DNA of 64,000 nucleotides, taken from NCBI RefSeq assembly GCF_041807705.1, contig NZ_JBGTYY010000003.1:62001-126000 (forward strand), read 5' to 3'. Positions 52,148-61,672 of this stretch are shown piece by piece. The position numbers and the translations under genes are program-made. Below the pieces are notes generated by a model. The model did no database searches, was not told where the DNA came from, and saw only the letters and a list, made by a program, of their open reading frames with translations. The DNA comes from Mannheimia sp041807705 (GTDB taxonomy: Bacteria; Pseudomonadota; Gammaproteobacteria; Enterobacterales; Pasteurellaceae). Positions within the stretch are counted from its first letter, which is position 1. Every line of letters starts with the position of its first letter.

Positions 52148-52745
52148 AACCATTTCAGTGATTGGTGGCAAGGTGAAGAATTTGCCTTATCATCAACAAC
52201 GTTTTGAACAGGCGGTGCGAGAATATTTTGGTTGTGAGCCAACTTTCACATTAGCACAAATTTTAGTTGTACCAGAGCCTTATCAACAAGGCAAAGTACG
52301 CTGCCGAGTGGATTATAATGCGACTGAATGTGAGATAAAATTTTTCCCTTATTCGCCAAAACAAGTCGAGCGTTTTCGTTGTGTGGAAGTGGAAAATTGG
52401 GATTATCACTTAAAATTTAGCGACCGCAAGCGGTTCGATTTACTCAATATTTTGCAAAATGAAGAAGTGATAATTATCAATAATGGAAATTTTAGTGATT
52501 GCTCTATTGGTAATTTGCTTTTTCTAAAAGGGGGTGTTTGGTACAGTCCGCAAGATTATCTACTAAAAGGCACACAATTAACTCAATTATTAGATCAAGG
52601 AAAAGTCCATTTAACTAAAATCACTCAAGCTGATTTAGGGCAATATGAAAAAATAATGTTGATTAATGCTCTTAATCCCTTTGATGAAGCAAGGGCATTA
52701 TCTTGCTCACAAATTTATTTTTGTGAGCTGGATCGAAAAGTTTAA
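52125..52745 (+). CDS. Aminotransferase class IV family protein (PabC-like)
   Basis: The 206-residue protein begins like PabC (PLFETISVIGGKVKNLPYHQQRF), with the substrate-binding NLPYHQQRF. It has the pyridoxal-lysine candidate in FSDRKRFDLLNI. It is shorter than E. coli PabC (269 aa). With pabA and pabB nearby and a 23-base overlap with pabB, it probably releases pyruvate from aminodeoxychorismate to give para-aminobenzoate. Confidence 0.82.
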   Translation: MYQFPLFETISVIGGKVKNLPYHQQRFEQAVREYFGCEPTFTLAQILVVPEPYQQGKVRCRVDYNATECEIKFFPYSPKQVERFRCVEVENWDYHLKFSDRKRFDLLNILQNEEVIIINNGNFSDCSIGNLLFLKGGVWYSPQDYLLKGTQLTQLLDQGKVHLTKITQADLGQYEKIMLINALNPFDEARALSCSQIYFCELDRKV

Positions 52746-52753
52746 AAAAACAC

Positions 52754-52792
52754 TTGCAACTGGATAAGCATATACTATAATAATATACAGTT
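52754..52792 (+). promoter_or_regulatory. recA promoter with LexA (SOS) box
   Basis: -35 TTGCAA (52754-52759) and -10 TATAAT (52776-52781) are 16 bases apart. A LexA box at 52773-52792, TACTATAATAATATACAGTT, matches 15 of 20 consensus positions and covers the -10 box. The recA start is 45 bases downstream. Confidence 0.88.
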
Positions 52793-52836
52793 ATTTTTAC
52801 GCAGTAAGCGTGTATCAAATTGATAAAGGATAAAAT

Positions 52837-53946
52837 ATGGCTGAGAAGAAAAGTCAAAAAAGCACACCTGTAAAGCAGGTTGATCCCGCACAAAAAGAGA
52901 AAGCACTAGAAGCTGCTCTCGCTCAAATTGAGAAACAGTTCGGTAAAGGCTCAATTATGAAATTGGGTACTACACAAACGCTAGATATTGAGGCGGTTTC
53001 AACAGGTTCTTTAGGGTTAGATTCTGCATTAGGTATTGGTGGCTTACCAATGGGGCGTATTGTTGAGATTTATGGTCCTGAATCTTCAGGTAAAACTACT
53101 TTGACTTTATCTGTTGTGGCTCAAGCACAAAAAACAGGTAAAACTTGTGCTTTTATTGATGCGGAACACGCACTAGACCCAATTTACGCACGCAAATTGG
53201 GAGTAAATACAGATGATTTATTAATTTCTCAGCCGGATAACGGTGAACAAGCATTAGAAATTTGTGATGCCCTAGTGCGTTCCGGTGCGGTTGATGTCAT
53301 TATTGTGGACTCTGTGGCGGCTCTTACACCAAAAGCCGAAATTGAAGGCGATATGGGTGATTCCCATATGGGTTTACAAGCTCGATTAATGTCTCAGGCA
53401 TTGCGTAAATTAACCGCAAATATCAAAGCAACAAACTGCTTAGTCATCTTCATTAACCAAATCCGTATGAAGATTGGTGTAATGTTTGGTAACCCTGAAA
53501 CCACTACGGGCGGTAATGCATTAAAATTCTATGCTTCTGTGCGTTTAGATATTCGTCGCTCTGGCGTAGTGAAAGACGGCGACCAAGTTATCGGCAGTGA
53601 AACCAAAGTGAAAGTAGTTAAAAACAAAGTTGCACCGCCATTCCGTGAAGTTAATTTTGATATTATGTACGGAGAAGGTATTGCTCATACCAATGAATTA
53701 CTTATTCTTGCCGAAGCAAATGGCTTTATTAAGAAAGCAGGAGCTTGGTTCTCTTATGAAGGCGAGAAAATTGGTCAGGGTAAAAACAATGCAATTAAAT
53801 GGTTAAAAGAACACCCTGAAATTGCGGAGAAAATCGAGAAAGATGTAAGAGATTTGCTCATCGCTAACCCAAATTTAGTTTCTACTAAAAATTCTAAAAG
53901 TTCAAATGATGACAACAGCGAAGAATTTAATGAAGAAGAACTATAA
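52837..53946 (+). CDS. recA: Recombinase RecA
   Basis: The 369-residue protein has the P-loop GPESSGKTTL (about 78-87), the DNA-binding loop region GDSHMGLQARLMSQALRKLT, INQIRMKIGVMFGNPETTTGG, and an acidic C-terminal tail (DDNSEEFNEEEL). It drives homologous recombination and LexA cleavage. It has an N-terminal extension of about 10 residues relative to E. coli RecA (353 aa). A LexA box precedes it and recX follows. Confidence 0.98.
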   Translation: MAEKKSQKSTPVKQVDPAQKEKALEAALAQIEKQFGKGSIMKLGTTQTLDIEAVSTGSLGLDSALGIGGLPMGRIVEIYGPESSGKTTLTLSVVAQAQKTGKTCAFIDAEHALDPIYARKLGVNTDDLLISQPDNGEQALEICDALVRSGAVDVIIVDSVAALTPKAEIEGDMGDSHMGLQARLMSQALRKLTANIKATNCLVIFINQIRMKIGVMFGNPETTTGGNALKFYASVRLDIRRSGVVKDGDQVIGSETKVKVVKNKVAPPFREVNFDIMYGEGIAHTNELLILAEANGFIKKAGAWFSYEGEKIGQGKNNAIKWLKEHPEIAEKIEKDVRDLLIANPNLVSTKNSKSSNDDNSEEFNEEEL

Positions 53947-53958
53947 CTAATTCAATTT

Positions 53959-53994
53959 ATGCGATTTTCGCTCAATGTGAGAATCGCATTTTTT
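53959..53994 (+). terminator. Imperfect terminator between recA and recX
   Basis: TGCGATTTTCGCTCA and TGAGAATCGCA form an imperfect stem followed by TTTTTT, just before recX. A leaky terminator here would reduce recX relative to recA, as seen in E. coli. Confidence 0.7.
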
Positions 53995-54000
53995 ATATTT

Positions 54001-54480
54001 ATGACAACTATTTCGACAACCAAAACAAATAAATACACAGCGGTTAATTATCTGCTATATTTACTCTCAAAAAGGGATTACAGCGAGCAAGAACTTCGCC
54101 AAAAACTCAAACAAAAAGAGTACGATCCTGATGAAATCGATGAGGCGATAGAAAAAGCTCAAGCCAATAACTGGCAAAGTGATGAACGATTTTGTACCAC
54201 TTTTATTCGCTACCGTTCAATGCAAGGCATAGGCCCTCGCCGATTAAAGCAAGAATTAAAACTCAAAGGAGTTAAAGATTGGCTAATTAACCAAGAGCTT
54301 GAAAATGCAGAGATAGCTTGGTTTGAATTAGCCGAGCAAATTTTTGAGAAAAAAAGACCGCTTGAATGGGACATTAAAGCCAAACAAAAAATGTGGCGGT
54401 TTATGGTCAGTCGTGGTTTTTACAACGATCATTTTAGTCATTTAATGGATTTAGATTATAGCAGTGATGAGTATGAATAG
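54001..54480 (+). CDS. recX: Regulatory protein RecX
   Basis: The 159-residue helical protein shows the three-helix repeats YTAVNYLLYLLSKRDYSEQELRQKL and WQSDERFCTTFIRYRSMQGIGPRRLKQEL, the RecX hallmark. It limits RecA filament growth. A longer frame from 53959 would translate the terminator, so the ATG at 54001 is preferred. It follows recA and overlaps the ASCH-domain gene by a few bases. Confidence 0.9.
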   Translation: MTTISTTKTNKYTAVNYLLYLLSKRDYSEQELRQKLKQKEYDPDEIDEAIEKAQANNWQSDERFCTTFIRYRSMQGIGPRRLKQELKLKGVKDWLINQELENAEIAWFELAEQIFEKKRPLEWDIKAKQKMWRFMVSRGFYNDHFSHLMDLDYSSDEYE

Positions 54481-54784
54481 AGAAAAAATAACCTTTTTTA
54501 GCCGATTTGAAGCAGATATTGTAAGTGGTAAAAAAACCATTACTATTCGAGATAAATCAGAATCTTACTTTCAACCAAACCAAGAATTAGCGGTTTTTAC
54601 CAACGAAACAGACCGCTTTTTTGCTAACATCAAAGTGCTTTCTGTAACGCCAATTCAATATGATGAATTGAGCGAGCAGCATGCTCAACAAGAGAATATG
54701 AGCTTAACGGAATTAAAAGAAGTTATTCGAGAGATTTATTCGAATAACGACTCCTTTTTTGTCATTCATTTTAAACTGATTTAA
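54473..54784 (+). CDS. yqfB: N4-acetylcytidine amidohydrolase (ASCH domain, YqfB)
   Basis: The 103-residue protein matches E. coli YqfB along its length: REKITFFSRFEADIVSGKKT with the conserved lysine and threonine, then EQHAQQENMSLTELKEVI with the catalytic glutamate region. YqfB hydrolyses N4-acetylcytidine to cytidine. A longer frame begins with GTG-ATG-AGT, but the ATG at 54473 gives the family's start. It overlaps the recX stop. Confidence 0.88.
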   Translation: MNREKITFFSRFEADIVSGKKTITIRDKSESYFQPNQELAVFTNETDRFFANIKVLSVTPIQYDELSEQHAQQENMSLTELKEVIREIYSNNDSFFVIHFKLI

Positions 54785-54793
54785 TGTAATGCT

Positions 54794-55330
54794 ATGGCAC
54801 TTTTTAAATCCACCAAACAAGTTGAATTATGCCCACAATGCCATTCTCCCTTGCAACTTAAACAAGGCAAGAAAGGTTTGTTTTTGGGCTGTTCCGCTTA
54901 CCCTGAGTGTGATTACATCAAGCCATTACATCAAGAAAATCATATTATTAAAGAATTAGAAGAATGCTGCACTGAATGTGGGCATCATCTCCAATTAAAA
55001 CAAGGCAGCTATGGCATTTTTATTGGTTGCAGTAATTATCCTGAATGCCATTTCATTGTTCACGAAGAAGCGGAAGTGGAAGAAGAATTTGATTGCCCCG
55101 AATGCAAACAACATAAACTGGTTGCTAGAAAAGGGCGTTCAGGCAAAACATTTTATGGTTGTACAGGCTTCCCGGATTGTAAATTTACCCTAGCAACTAG
55201 ACCGATTAAGCAACAATGTGAAAAATGTGGCTGTGAACTTGCTACTATCAAAAAAGCGAAAGGCAAAGAATATAGGATATGTGCTAACAAAAGCTGCCAA
55301 CATAAAACAGAAGTAACACTAAATGAATAA
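54794..55330 (+). CDS. yrdD: Topoisomerase-type zinc finger protein YrdD
   Basis: The 178-residue protein has three C4 zinc fingers of the topoisomerase I C-terminal type (CPQCHSPLQLKQGKKGLFLGC, CTECGHHLQLKQGSYGIFIGC, CPECKQHKLVARKGRSGKTFYGC). A partial fourth (CEKCGCELATIKK) follows. It likely binds single-stranded DNA. It overlaps tsaC by 8 bases, the conserved yrdD-tsaC-aroE order. Confidence 0.9.
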   Translation: MALFKSTKQVELCPQCHSPLQLKQGKKGLFLGCSAYPECDYIKPLHQENHIIKELEECCTECGHHLQLKQGSYGIFIGCSNYPECHFIVHEEAEVEEEFDCPECKQHKLVARKGRSGKTFYGCTGFPDCKFTLATRPIKQQCEKCGCELATIKKAKGKEYRICANKSCQHKTEVTLNE

Positions 55331-55877
55331 TTTTTTAGACATCGTTAATCAATTAAAACAAGAAGAAGTAGTCGCTTACCCAACCGAAGCGGTTTTTGGC
55401 TTAGGCTGCAACCCACAAAGTGAAAAAGCAGTCAGGAAATTACTCGCCTTAAAACAACGCCCAGAAGAGAAAGGCTTAATTTTACTGGCTTCTGATTTAA
55501 AGTATCTACAGCCTTATATTGATGAAAGCCGAATGACAGAGCAGGCTTGGCAGCAACTCAATCAAATTGGTGAGCAAGCTATTACTTGGATCGTCCCCGT
55601 AAAAAAGAGCGTGCCGAGTTACCTCACAGGTAAATTTGATTCTATTGCCGTACGTTTATGTAATGTACCTTCAGTCGCTGAACTCTGCAAGGCAACAGGC
55701 TTTGCTCTCACATCAACCAGTGCCAATTTAACAGACAAGCCACCGTGCCGAAATGCACAAGAAGTACAAGCTCAATTTGGGGAAGATTTCCCTGTATTAA
55801 ATGCAGAAACACTAGGTAGAGAAAATCCCTCTGAAATTCGAGATATTTTCAGCCAACAGATTTTTAGACAAGGATAG
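55323..55877 (+). CDS. tsaC: Threonylcarbamoyl-AMP synthase TsaC
   Basis: The 184-residue YrdC-fold enzyme shows VVAYPTEAVFGLGCNPQSEKAV (about 14-35), SIAVRLCNVPSV and LTSTSANLTDKPP. It makes threonylcarbamoyl-adenylate for t6A at position 37 of ANN-decoding tRNAs. Length matches E. coli (190). It overlaps yrdD and precedes aroE by 3 bases. Confidence 0.95.
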   Translation: MNNFLDIVNQLKQEEVVAYPTEAVFGLGCNPQSEKAVRKLLALKQRPEEKGLILLASDLKYLQPYIDESRMTEQAWQQLNQIGEQAITWIVPVKKSVPSYLTGKFDSIAVRLCNVPSVAELCKATGFALTSTSANLTDKPPCRNAQEVQAQFGEDFPVLNAETLGRENPSEIRDIFSQQIFRQG

Positions 55878-55880
55878 AAA

Positions 55881-56705
55881 ATGAACCAATACGCTGTTTG
55901 GGGTAATCCAATTAAACAAAGTAAATCGCCTCGCATTCATCAACTTTTTGGCTTGCAGACTCAACGAGAGATTGAATATATCGCAAAACTAGGCGATGAG
56001 ATTACCTTTGAGCAACAATTAGCTGAGTTTTTCAACTCAGGGGCAAAGGGAGGTAATATTACCGCTCCTTTTAAAGAACGAGCATTTGCGATTGCTGATG
56101 AATATAGCGAAAGTTGCTTATTAGCAGAGGCTTGTAACACTTTAAAACGATTAGATGATGGTCGTTTATATGCTGATAATACAGATGGCAAAGGCTTAGC
56201 GGCTGATTTAGAAAGGCTTGGTTGGTTGAAAACAGGGCAGAAAACCTTAATTTTAGGTGCAGGTGGGGCAACTAAAGGGGTATTACTTCCGTTGCTTCAG
56301 GCTGGGCTAGATATCACGATTTATAACCGCACTGCAGATAAAGCGGTCATTTTAGCGGAAAAATTCGCAAAATTTGGCAAAATTCAGACTGCTTGTTTAG
56401 AAGAAATTGCTGAACGTCAGTTCGATTTAATTATCAATGCTACATCGTTGGGTTTACAAGGTAAATACTTGGAATTGCCACCATCGTTAATAGTTTCAAC
56501 CAAAATTTACGATATGCAGTATGCCATTAATATGCAAACGCCATTTATCAATTATGCGAGAAGCTGTGGTTCTACCGAATATCAAGACGGGTTAGGAATG
56601 TTAGTTGGGCAAGCCGCTTTTGCTTTTGCTTTATGGGAAGATAAATTCCCTGATATTGAAGCTGTTCTTGCACAATTAAAACAAGAAATGCAATCCGCCA
56701 CATAG
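55881..56705 (+). CDS. aroE: Shikimate dehydrogenase
   Basis: The 274-residue NADP enzyme has the shikimate-binding NPIKQSKSPRIH (about 8-19), the catalytic Lys in NITAPFKE, and the dinucleotide motif LILGAGGATKGVLLPLL with the NRT arginine context (YNRTADKA). It also has NATSLGL and DMQYAINMQTPFI. It reduces dehydroshikimate. It ends the yrdD-tsaC-aroE block, followed by a tRNA operon promoter. Confidence 0.95.
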   Translation: MNQYAVWGNPIKQSKSPRIHQLFGLQTQREIEYIAKLGDEITFEQQLAEFFNSGAKGGNITAPFKERAFAIADEYSESCLLAEACNTLKRLDDGRLYADNTDGKGLAADLERLGWLKTGQKTLILGAGGATKGVLLPLLQAGLDITIYNRTADKAVILAEKFAKFGKIQTACLEEIAERQFDLIINATSLGLQGKYLELPPSLIVSTKIYDMQYAINMQTPFINYARSCGSTEYQDGLGMLVGQAAFAFALWEDKFPDIEAVLAQLKQEMQSAT

Positions 56706-56808
56706 AGAAACTAACTATTATTTCATAAACAAAAAACGGTAGATTTCCGCCAAAATGTCGAATGTCTATACAATCAAACTAAAAAAACAGATTTTTTTAA
56801 AAAAGTAT

Positions 56809-56837
56809 TTGACGGAAAGCCTTAAAATCAGCATAAT
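56809..56837 (+). promoter_or_regulatory. Promoter of the Met-Leu-Gln-Gln tRNA operon
   Basis: -35 TTGACG (56809-56814) and -10 CATAAT (56832-56837) are 17 bases apart, followed by a GC-containing discriminator (GCACTCCG), 32 bases before tRNA-Met. Confidence 0.78.
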
Positions 56838-56869
56838 GCACTCCGTTAACCGATATGGTGAACGCAAAT

Positions 56870-56946
56870 GGCTACATAGCTCAGCTGGTTAGAGCACAAC
56901 ACTCATAATGTTGGGGTCGCAAGTTCGAATCTCGCTGTAGCCACCA
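56870..56946 (+). tRNA. tRNA-Met (CAU), elongator
   Basis: GGCTACATAGCTCAGCTGG at the 5' end, anticodon CAT in ACTCATAATG, a T arm with GTTCGAATC, and encoded CCA. Similarity to E. coli metT indicates the elongator form. Confidence 0.96.
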
Positions 56947-56948
56947 TT

Positions 56949-57033
56949 GCGGGACTGGCGAAATTGGTAGACGCACCAGATTTAGGTTCTGGCGCCGCGA
57001 GGTGTGTGGGTTCAAGTCCCTCGTCCCGCACCA
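56949..57033 (+). tRNA. tRNA-Leu (UAG)
   Basis: An 85-base tRNA with a long variable arm typical of leucine. Anticodon TAG is in ATTTAGGTTC, and CCA is encoded. It lies 2 bases after tRNA-Met. Confidence 0.96.
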
Positions 57034-57058
57034 TTTATCGATTAACAAAAATTAGTGT

Positions 57059-57133
57059 TGGGGTATCGCCAAGCGGTAAGGCACCGGGTTTTGATCTCGG
57101 CATCCCTAGGTTCGAATCCTAGTACCCCAGCCA
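57059..57133 (+). tRNA. tRNA-Gln (UUG), copy 1
   Basis: TGGGGTATCGCCAAGCGGT at the 5' end, anticodon TTG in GGTTTTGATCTC, and encoded CCA. The D arm contains AAGCGGT, seven of the nine bases of the uptake core. Confidence 0.96.
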
Positions 57134-57188
57134 TCTAATTTCAAATCATCAAATCTACTTAAGCTAACGTAAGTTAGTTTTTTTCTTT

Positions 57189-57263
57189 TGGGGTATCGCC
57201 AAGCGGTAAGGCACCGGGTTTTGATCTCGGCATTCCTAGGTTCGAATCCTAGTACCCCAGCCA
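57189..57263 (+). tRNA. tRNA-Gln (UUG), copy 2
   Basis: Identical to copy 1 except for one variable-region base (CATTCC instead of CATCCC). The two are separated by 55 bases including CTAACGTAAGTTAG, a possible processing hairpin. Confidence 0.96.
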
Positions 57264-57351
57264 TATTTTCCTCTTATATTTTAATTTCTGTACTACATAG
57301 TTAATTCAGGGCATAATATAAGTCATTATGAATTATCAGTAAGTAATCAAA

Positions 57352-57990
57352 ATGAAAAAATTTGTTGTGTTAATTTCAGGAAATGGTTCTAATCTCCAAG
57401 CAATAATTAATAGCCAAAAATCAGTTAATGCAAGCGGCCAAATGTGTGGTGTAATTAGCAATAAGGCTGATGCGTATGGTTTAGTTCGAGCTAAAAAAGA
57501 AGGCATTCCAACTTTTGTGTTTTCTCGTAAAGATTATGACAGTAATTTAGCTATGGATTTAGCTATTGCAGAGAAAATAGAGCAATTAGGGGCTGAATTA
57601 ATCGTACTTGCTGGCTATATGAAGATTTTAACACCTGAGTTTACTCAACGCTTTGAGGGAAAAATTTTAAATATTCACCCTTCATTATTACCAAAATATC
57701 CGGGATTAAATGCTTACCAAAGAGCGATAGAAGCAGGAGAGTCTGAGCACGGAACAACAATTCATTTTGTAAATGAAGAAGTTGATGCAGGGGCTATTGT
57801 ACTACAAGCAAAAGTACCTATTTACCCTAATGATGAAGTTGAAGATATTATGGCTCGTGTTGTTGAACAAGAACATCAATATTATCCACTTGTTGTTGAG
57901 TGGTTCTGTTCAGGGCGTTTGGTTGCTAAAAATGGAAAAGCGTATTTAGATGGAAAAGAATTAGGTAATATAGGCTATGCGGAGGAGTAA
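57352..57990 (+). CDS. purN: Phosphoribosylglycinamide formyltransferase PurN
   Basis: The 212-residue enzyme transfers formyl from 10-formyl-tetrahydrofolate in purine synthesis. It shows the start VVLISGNGSNLQAII (about 4-18), the catalytic NIHPSLLPKYPGLNAY, the HGTTIHFVNEEVDAGAI segment and the GAR site. Length equals E. coli (212). It stands alone without purM. No PurR-like box is seen in the 88-base upstream gap. Confidence 0.95.
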   Translation: MKKFVVLISGNGSNLQAIINSQKSVNASGQMCGVISNKADAYGLVRAKKEGIPTFVFSRKDYDSNLAMDLAIAEKIEQLGAELIVLAGYMKILTPEFTQRFEGKILNIHPSLLPKYPGLNAYQRAIEAGESEHGTTIHFVNEEVDAGAIVLQAKVPIYPNDEVEDIMARVVEQEHQYYPLVVEWFCSGRLVAKNGKAYLDGKELGNIGYAEE

Positions 57991-58002
57991 TTACATTACT
58001 AT

Positions 58003-58031
58003 AAAAAGAAGCTGCAACTGCAGCTTCTTTT
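58003..58031. terminator. Bidirectional terminator after purN
   Basis: AAAAGAAGCTGCA and its exact complement pair around a 2-base loop between purN and the convergent opp cluster, with A and T runs on either side. Confidence 0.88.
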
Positions 58032-58046
58032 GTTATATGGAGTAAT

Positions 58047-59642
58047 TTACAAATTAGAGGCTAAAATTAACCGCTTGGTGTACTCTTGTTGTGGATTTTC
58101 AAAGATTTGATTTACATCTCCGCTTTCAACTACCTCACCTTGACTCATTACAATCACACGGTCGCTTAATGCTCTGATTACTGCAAGGTCGTGGCTAATG
58201 AACATATAGCTTAAACCATATTTTTTCTGTAAGCGATTGAGCAATTCGATTACGGTAATTTGCGTTGAGCGGTCAAGTGCTGAAGTCGGTTCATCTAAAA
58301 GTACAAATTTAGGCTCTAAAATGATAGCTCTTGCAATGGCAATGCGTTGGCGTTGTCCGCCTGAGAACTCGTGCGGATAGCGATTGATCATTGCAGGGTT
58401 AAGGTTTACCTCTTCCAAGATTTTCATCACTTTTTCACGGCGTTCGGCTTTGCTCATTTGAGGATAATGTACGGTTAAACCTTCTGCGATAATTTCGCCC
58501 ACTGTTAAGCGTGGTGAAAGCGAGTTAAATGGATCTTGGAACACCATTTGCATATCTCTTTTTAATGCTTTCTGCTCAGATTTGCTGAGCTTGGTAATAG
58601 CTTGGTCAGCAAAAGTAATGTTGCCACGATAGTCCAAAATCTGCATAATCGCACGCCCAAGCGTTGATTTGCCTGAGCCAGATTCGCCTACAATTCCCAA
58701 TGTTTCACCTTTTTTCAAACTTAGAGAGATGGTTTTTACCGCATTAAATACTTTTTTAGGCTTACCGAAAAGCGAATGTTTTAAAATATAATCCACTTCG
58801 ATATTATCTGCCTTAATCAAGGTTGGGGCATTGAGCGGCAACTCGCCTTTTAAGTTATTTGGAATAGGCGTTAATAGCTCGATAGTATAAGGGTGCTGCG
58901 GATTGCTAAATACTTTTTCTGTTTCGCCACGTTCAATAATTTCCCCATTTTGCATTACACAAACGGCATCGCTATATTTATGCACCAAGCGTAAATCGTG
59001 AGAAATTAAGATAATTGCCATTCCCATATCACACTGTAAATCGTGCATTAAGTCGAGAATTTCTGCCTGAGTGGTTACATCTAACGCTGTTGTTGGTTCA
59101 TCAGCAATTAATAGATCAGGTTTATTGATAATTGCCATTGCAATCATAATTCTTTGTAACTGACCACCTGAGAATTCGTGCGGATAATAACCCATCTTTT
59201 TATCGGCATCTGGAATTTTGACTTTCTGTAAAGTTTCCAATACCAATTTTTCAGCTTGAGCATTGGTAATTTGTGGATTATGCGTTTGAATTGCCTCCGC
59301 CACTTGTTTACCAATTGGCATATAAGGGTTGAGCGAGGTCATCGGCTATTGGAAAATCATACCAATGCGATCGCCTCGAATTGCCTGCATTTCTGTTTCA
59401 GACAAGCTCAACAGATTTTGCTCTTCAAACACAATTTTTGAATTTTCACCAAATTTAACAATGTTTTTTGGCAGTAATTGCATAATTGCCATTGAGGTAA
59501 CGGATTTCCCCGAACCCGATTCCCCAACAATAGCAACAGTTTGTCCTTTCTCAATAGAGAAAGAGACATTACGAACTGCGTGAACTAATTCTTCGTCCGT
59601 TTTTAAATAAATATCGAGATTATTTACTTCTAATAATTTCAT
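58047..59642 (-). pseudogene. oppDF: Fused oligopeptide ABC transporter ATPase (OppDF-like), in-frame stop
   Basis: Two ATPase domains in one frame would give 531 residues, as in YejF-type fusions. Domain 1 has GESGSGKS, HEFSGGQLQRIMIAMA and LLIADEPTTALD. Domain 2 has GESGSGKSTLG, HEFSGGQRQRIAIARA and VLLDEPTSALD. Reading from 59642, a TAG at 59346-59348 interrupts the first domain in the Q-loop: MIFQ-stop-PMTSLNP, where relatives have Glu (GAG to TAG). The frame continues without shift to 58047. A restart at ATG 59342 would yield a defective first domain. Confidence 0.9.
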
Positions 59643-59651
59643 CTTAAACCT

Positions 59652-60550
59652 CTATTTATCTTTTGGATCGAGTGCATCACGCAAGCCATCACCAATAAAG
59701 TTAAAGCAAAAAAGCGTTAAACATAAGAAAAATGCAGGGAAAGCGAGCAACCAAGGTGATGTTTCCATCTGTGCCGCACCATCGCTTAATAATGCTCCCC
59801 AGCTACTCATCGGCTCTTGTGTTCCAAGCCCTAAGAAACTGAGGAAAGATTCAAACAAAATCAGAGAAGGCACTTCAAGGGAGGCATAAACTACCACTAA
59901 ACCTAAAACGTTTGGCACAATGTGTCGCCAGATGATTTGACGGCGAGAAACACCGCATACAATCGCTGCTTCTACAAACTCTTTATTTTTTAGTGAAAGC
60001 GTTTGTCCACGCACAATACGCGCAAGGTTAAGCCAAGCCACCATACCGATTGCCACGAAAATCAGGAAAATATTTTGCCCGAAGAAAGTAACTAGTAAAA
60101 TAACGAAGAACATAAATGGGAATGAGCTTAAAATTTCTAAAAAAGCATCATTACCATATCCACTTTGCCGCCGAAATAGCCTGAAATCGCCCCGTAGATC
60201 GTGCCGATAAGCACGGCAATCAACGCACCTGCAATACCTACCATTAAGGAAATACGTCCACCCATCGCCACACGCACAAGCAAATCACGCCCTGAGGAAT
60301 CCGTACCGAAATAGTGTTGAGATTCAAAATCAGGCGGAATACCCATCATATTCCAATCGGTATCTTCATAGCTAAATAGCATTAGCATTGGGGCAAAGAT
60401 AATAAAAAGGATAATACAACACAGAATAATCAGGCTTGCCACAGCCGCTTTATTGCAGAAAAAACGGCGGCGGGCATCTTGCCATAAACTTCTGCCCTGA
60501 ATCGTTGAGGTAACATCAACAAGCGGTTGTTTTTTATCAGAATTTTGCAT
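59652..60550 (-). pseudogene. oppC: Oligopeptide ABC transporter permease OppC, frameshifted
   Basis: The first part (137 codons from 60550) matches the OppC N-terminus (GRSLWQDARRRFF, HYFGTDSSGRDLLVRVA, GGKVDMVMM). It then hits TAG at 60137 in CTTTTTTAG. The second part continues in another frame (LEILSSFPFMFFVILLVTFFGQ ...) to 59652 with the EAA-loop and GDGLRDALDPKDK end. One base is missing at the T run. The combined length of 300 codons fits OppC (302 in E. coli). Confidence 0.9.
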
Positions 60551-60562
60551 TTCCGCGCCTCA

Positions 60563-61486
60563 TTATGAATAACGAATTTTCGGGTCGATTACCGCATATA
60601 AAATATCGACAATCGCATTAAATAAAATAGTAAGTGTGCCAACTAAAATGGTAAGACTTAGCACTAAAGAGTAATCACGGTTCAACGCACCATTGACGAA
60701 TAGCTGCCCGATGCCGGGTAAGCCAAACACGCTTTCAATGACTATTGAGCCGGTAATAACTCCCACAAAAGCAGGGCCTAAATAGGTAATCACGGGTAAC
60801 ATAGCAGGGCGTAAGGCGTGTTTAAAAATAATTTTGCTCATCGGTAAACCTTTTGCTTTGGCAGTGCGAATGAAGTTTGAGTGCAATACTTCAATCATTG
60901 AGCCACGAGTGATACGGGCAATACCTGCAACATAACTGATGGTTAAAGAGAGAACAGGCAATACCATATAATAGAGCTGACCGCCGTTCCAGCCACTGGC
61001 AGGCAACCATTTGAGATAAATAGCAAAAACGAGAACCAACAGCGGAGCGAATACAAAGCTCGGCATAATGATCCCCGTCATTGAAAAGCCCATTACTAAA
61101 TAATCCTACCTACTATTTTGCTTAAGAGCCGCAACCGTTCCTGCCGTTAAGCCAATAATGACCGCAAAAATAAAAGCAGTAATGCCCAGTTTGATTGAAA
61201 CAGGGAATGCAGAGGCAATTAAGGTATTGACGGTTTGATCTTTATATTTAAATGACGGGCCGAAATCGCCTTTCGACAGATTTTCCATATAAATGAAATA
61301 TTACTTGTAGAGAGGCTCGTTCAGATGGTATTTCGCCTCAATATTCGCCATTACTTCGGGCGGATAGGCTTTTTCACTGGTAAATGGGCTGCCGGGAGCA
61401 AGTCGCATTAGGAAAAAAGAAAAGGTAATCAAGATAAATAAGGTTGGAATCGCCTCAAGAAGACGTTTAAAAATAAACTTCAGCAT
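60563..61486 (-). pseudogene. oppB: Oligopeptide ABC transporter permease OppB, two in-frame stops
   Basis: The frame would encode 307 residues, the size of OppB. It begins MLKFIFKRLLEAIPTLF (ATG at 61486; a GTG at 61495 is also possible). It reads NEPLYK-TAA-YFIYMENL at 61301-61303, where relatives have Gln, and KQNSR-TAG-DYLVMGF at 61106-61108, where relatives have Trp. Otherwise it is well conserved to VIDPKIRYS. No oppA lies upstream in the window. Confidence 0.9.
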
Positions 61487-61672
61487 AAGTGCCACACTTT
61501 TTAGTTATATTGGTAGGAAATTAATAGCGTAAATTAACGGCTTTGTAAAGATATTGACTAGTTATGGCTATTTTTATAATAATTCATTATTCTTAAGCGG
61601 TTATTTTTTAGCTGATTTTTGCAAATTTCTGTTAGAATTTGACCGCTTGTTATTTATTAGAAGGAATATAGA

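Noticed and set aside
57059..57133. Uptake signal inside tRNA-Gln (AAGCGGT)
   Set aside because: The same D-arm sequence is conserved in E. coli tRNA-Gln, so it reflects tRNA structure, not a selected uptake site.
57264..57351. PurR box before purN
   Set aside because: No 16-mer close to ACGCAAACGTTTGCGT was found in the gap.
58047..61495. Stop-codon read-through or programmed frameshifting in the opp cluster
   Set aside because: Three nonsense codons plus a shift in three genes, with no shared read-through context or slippery-site structure, fit decay better.
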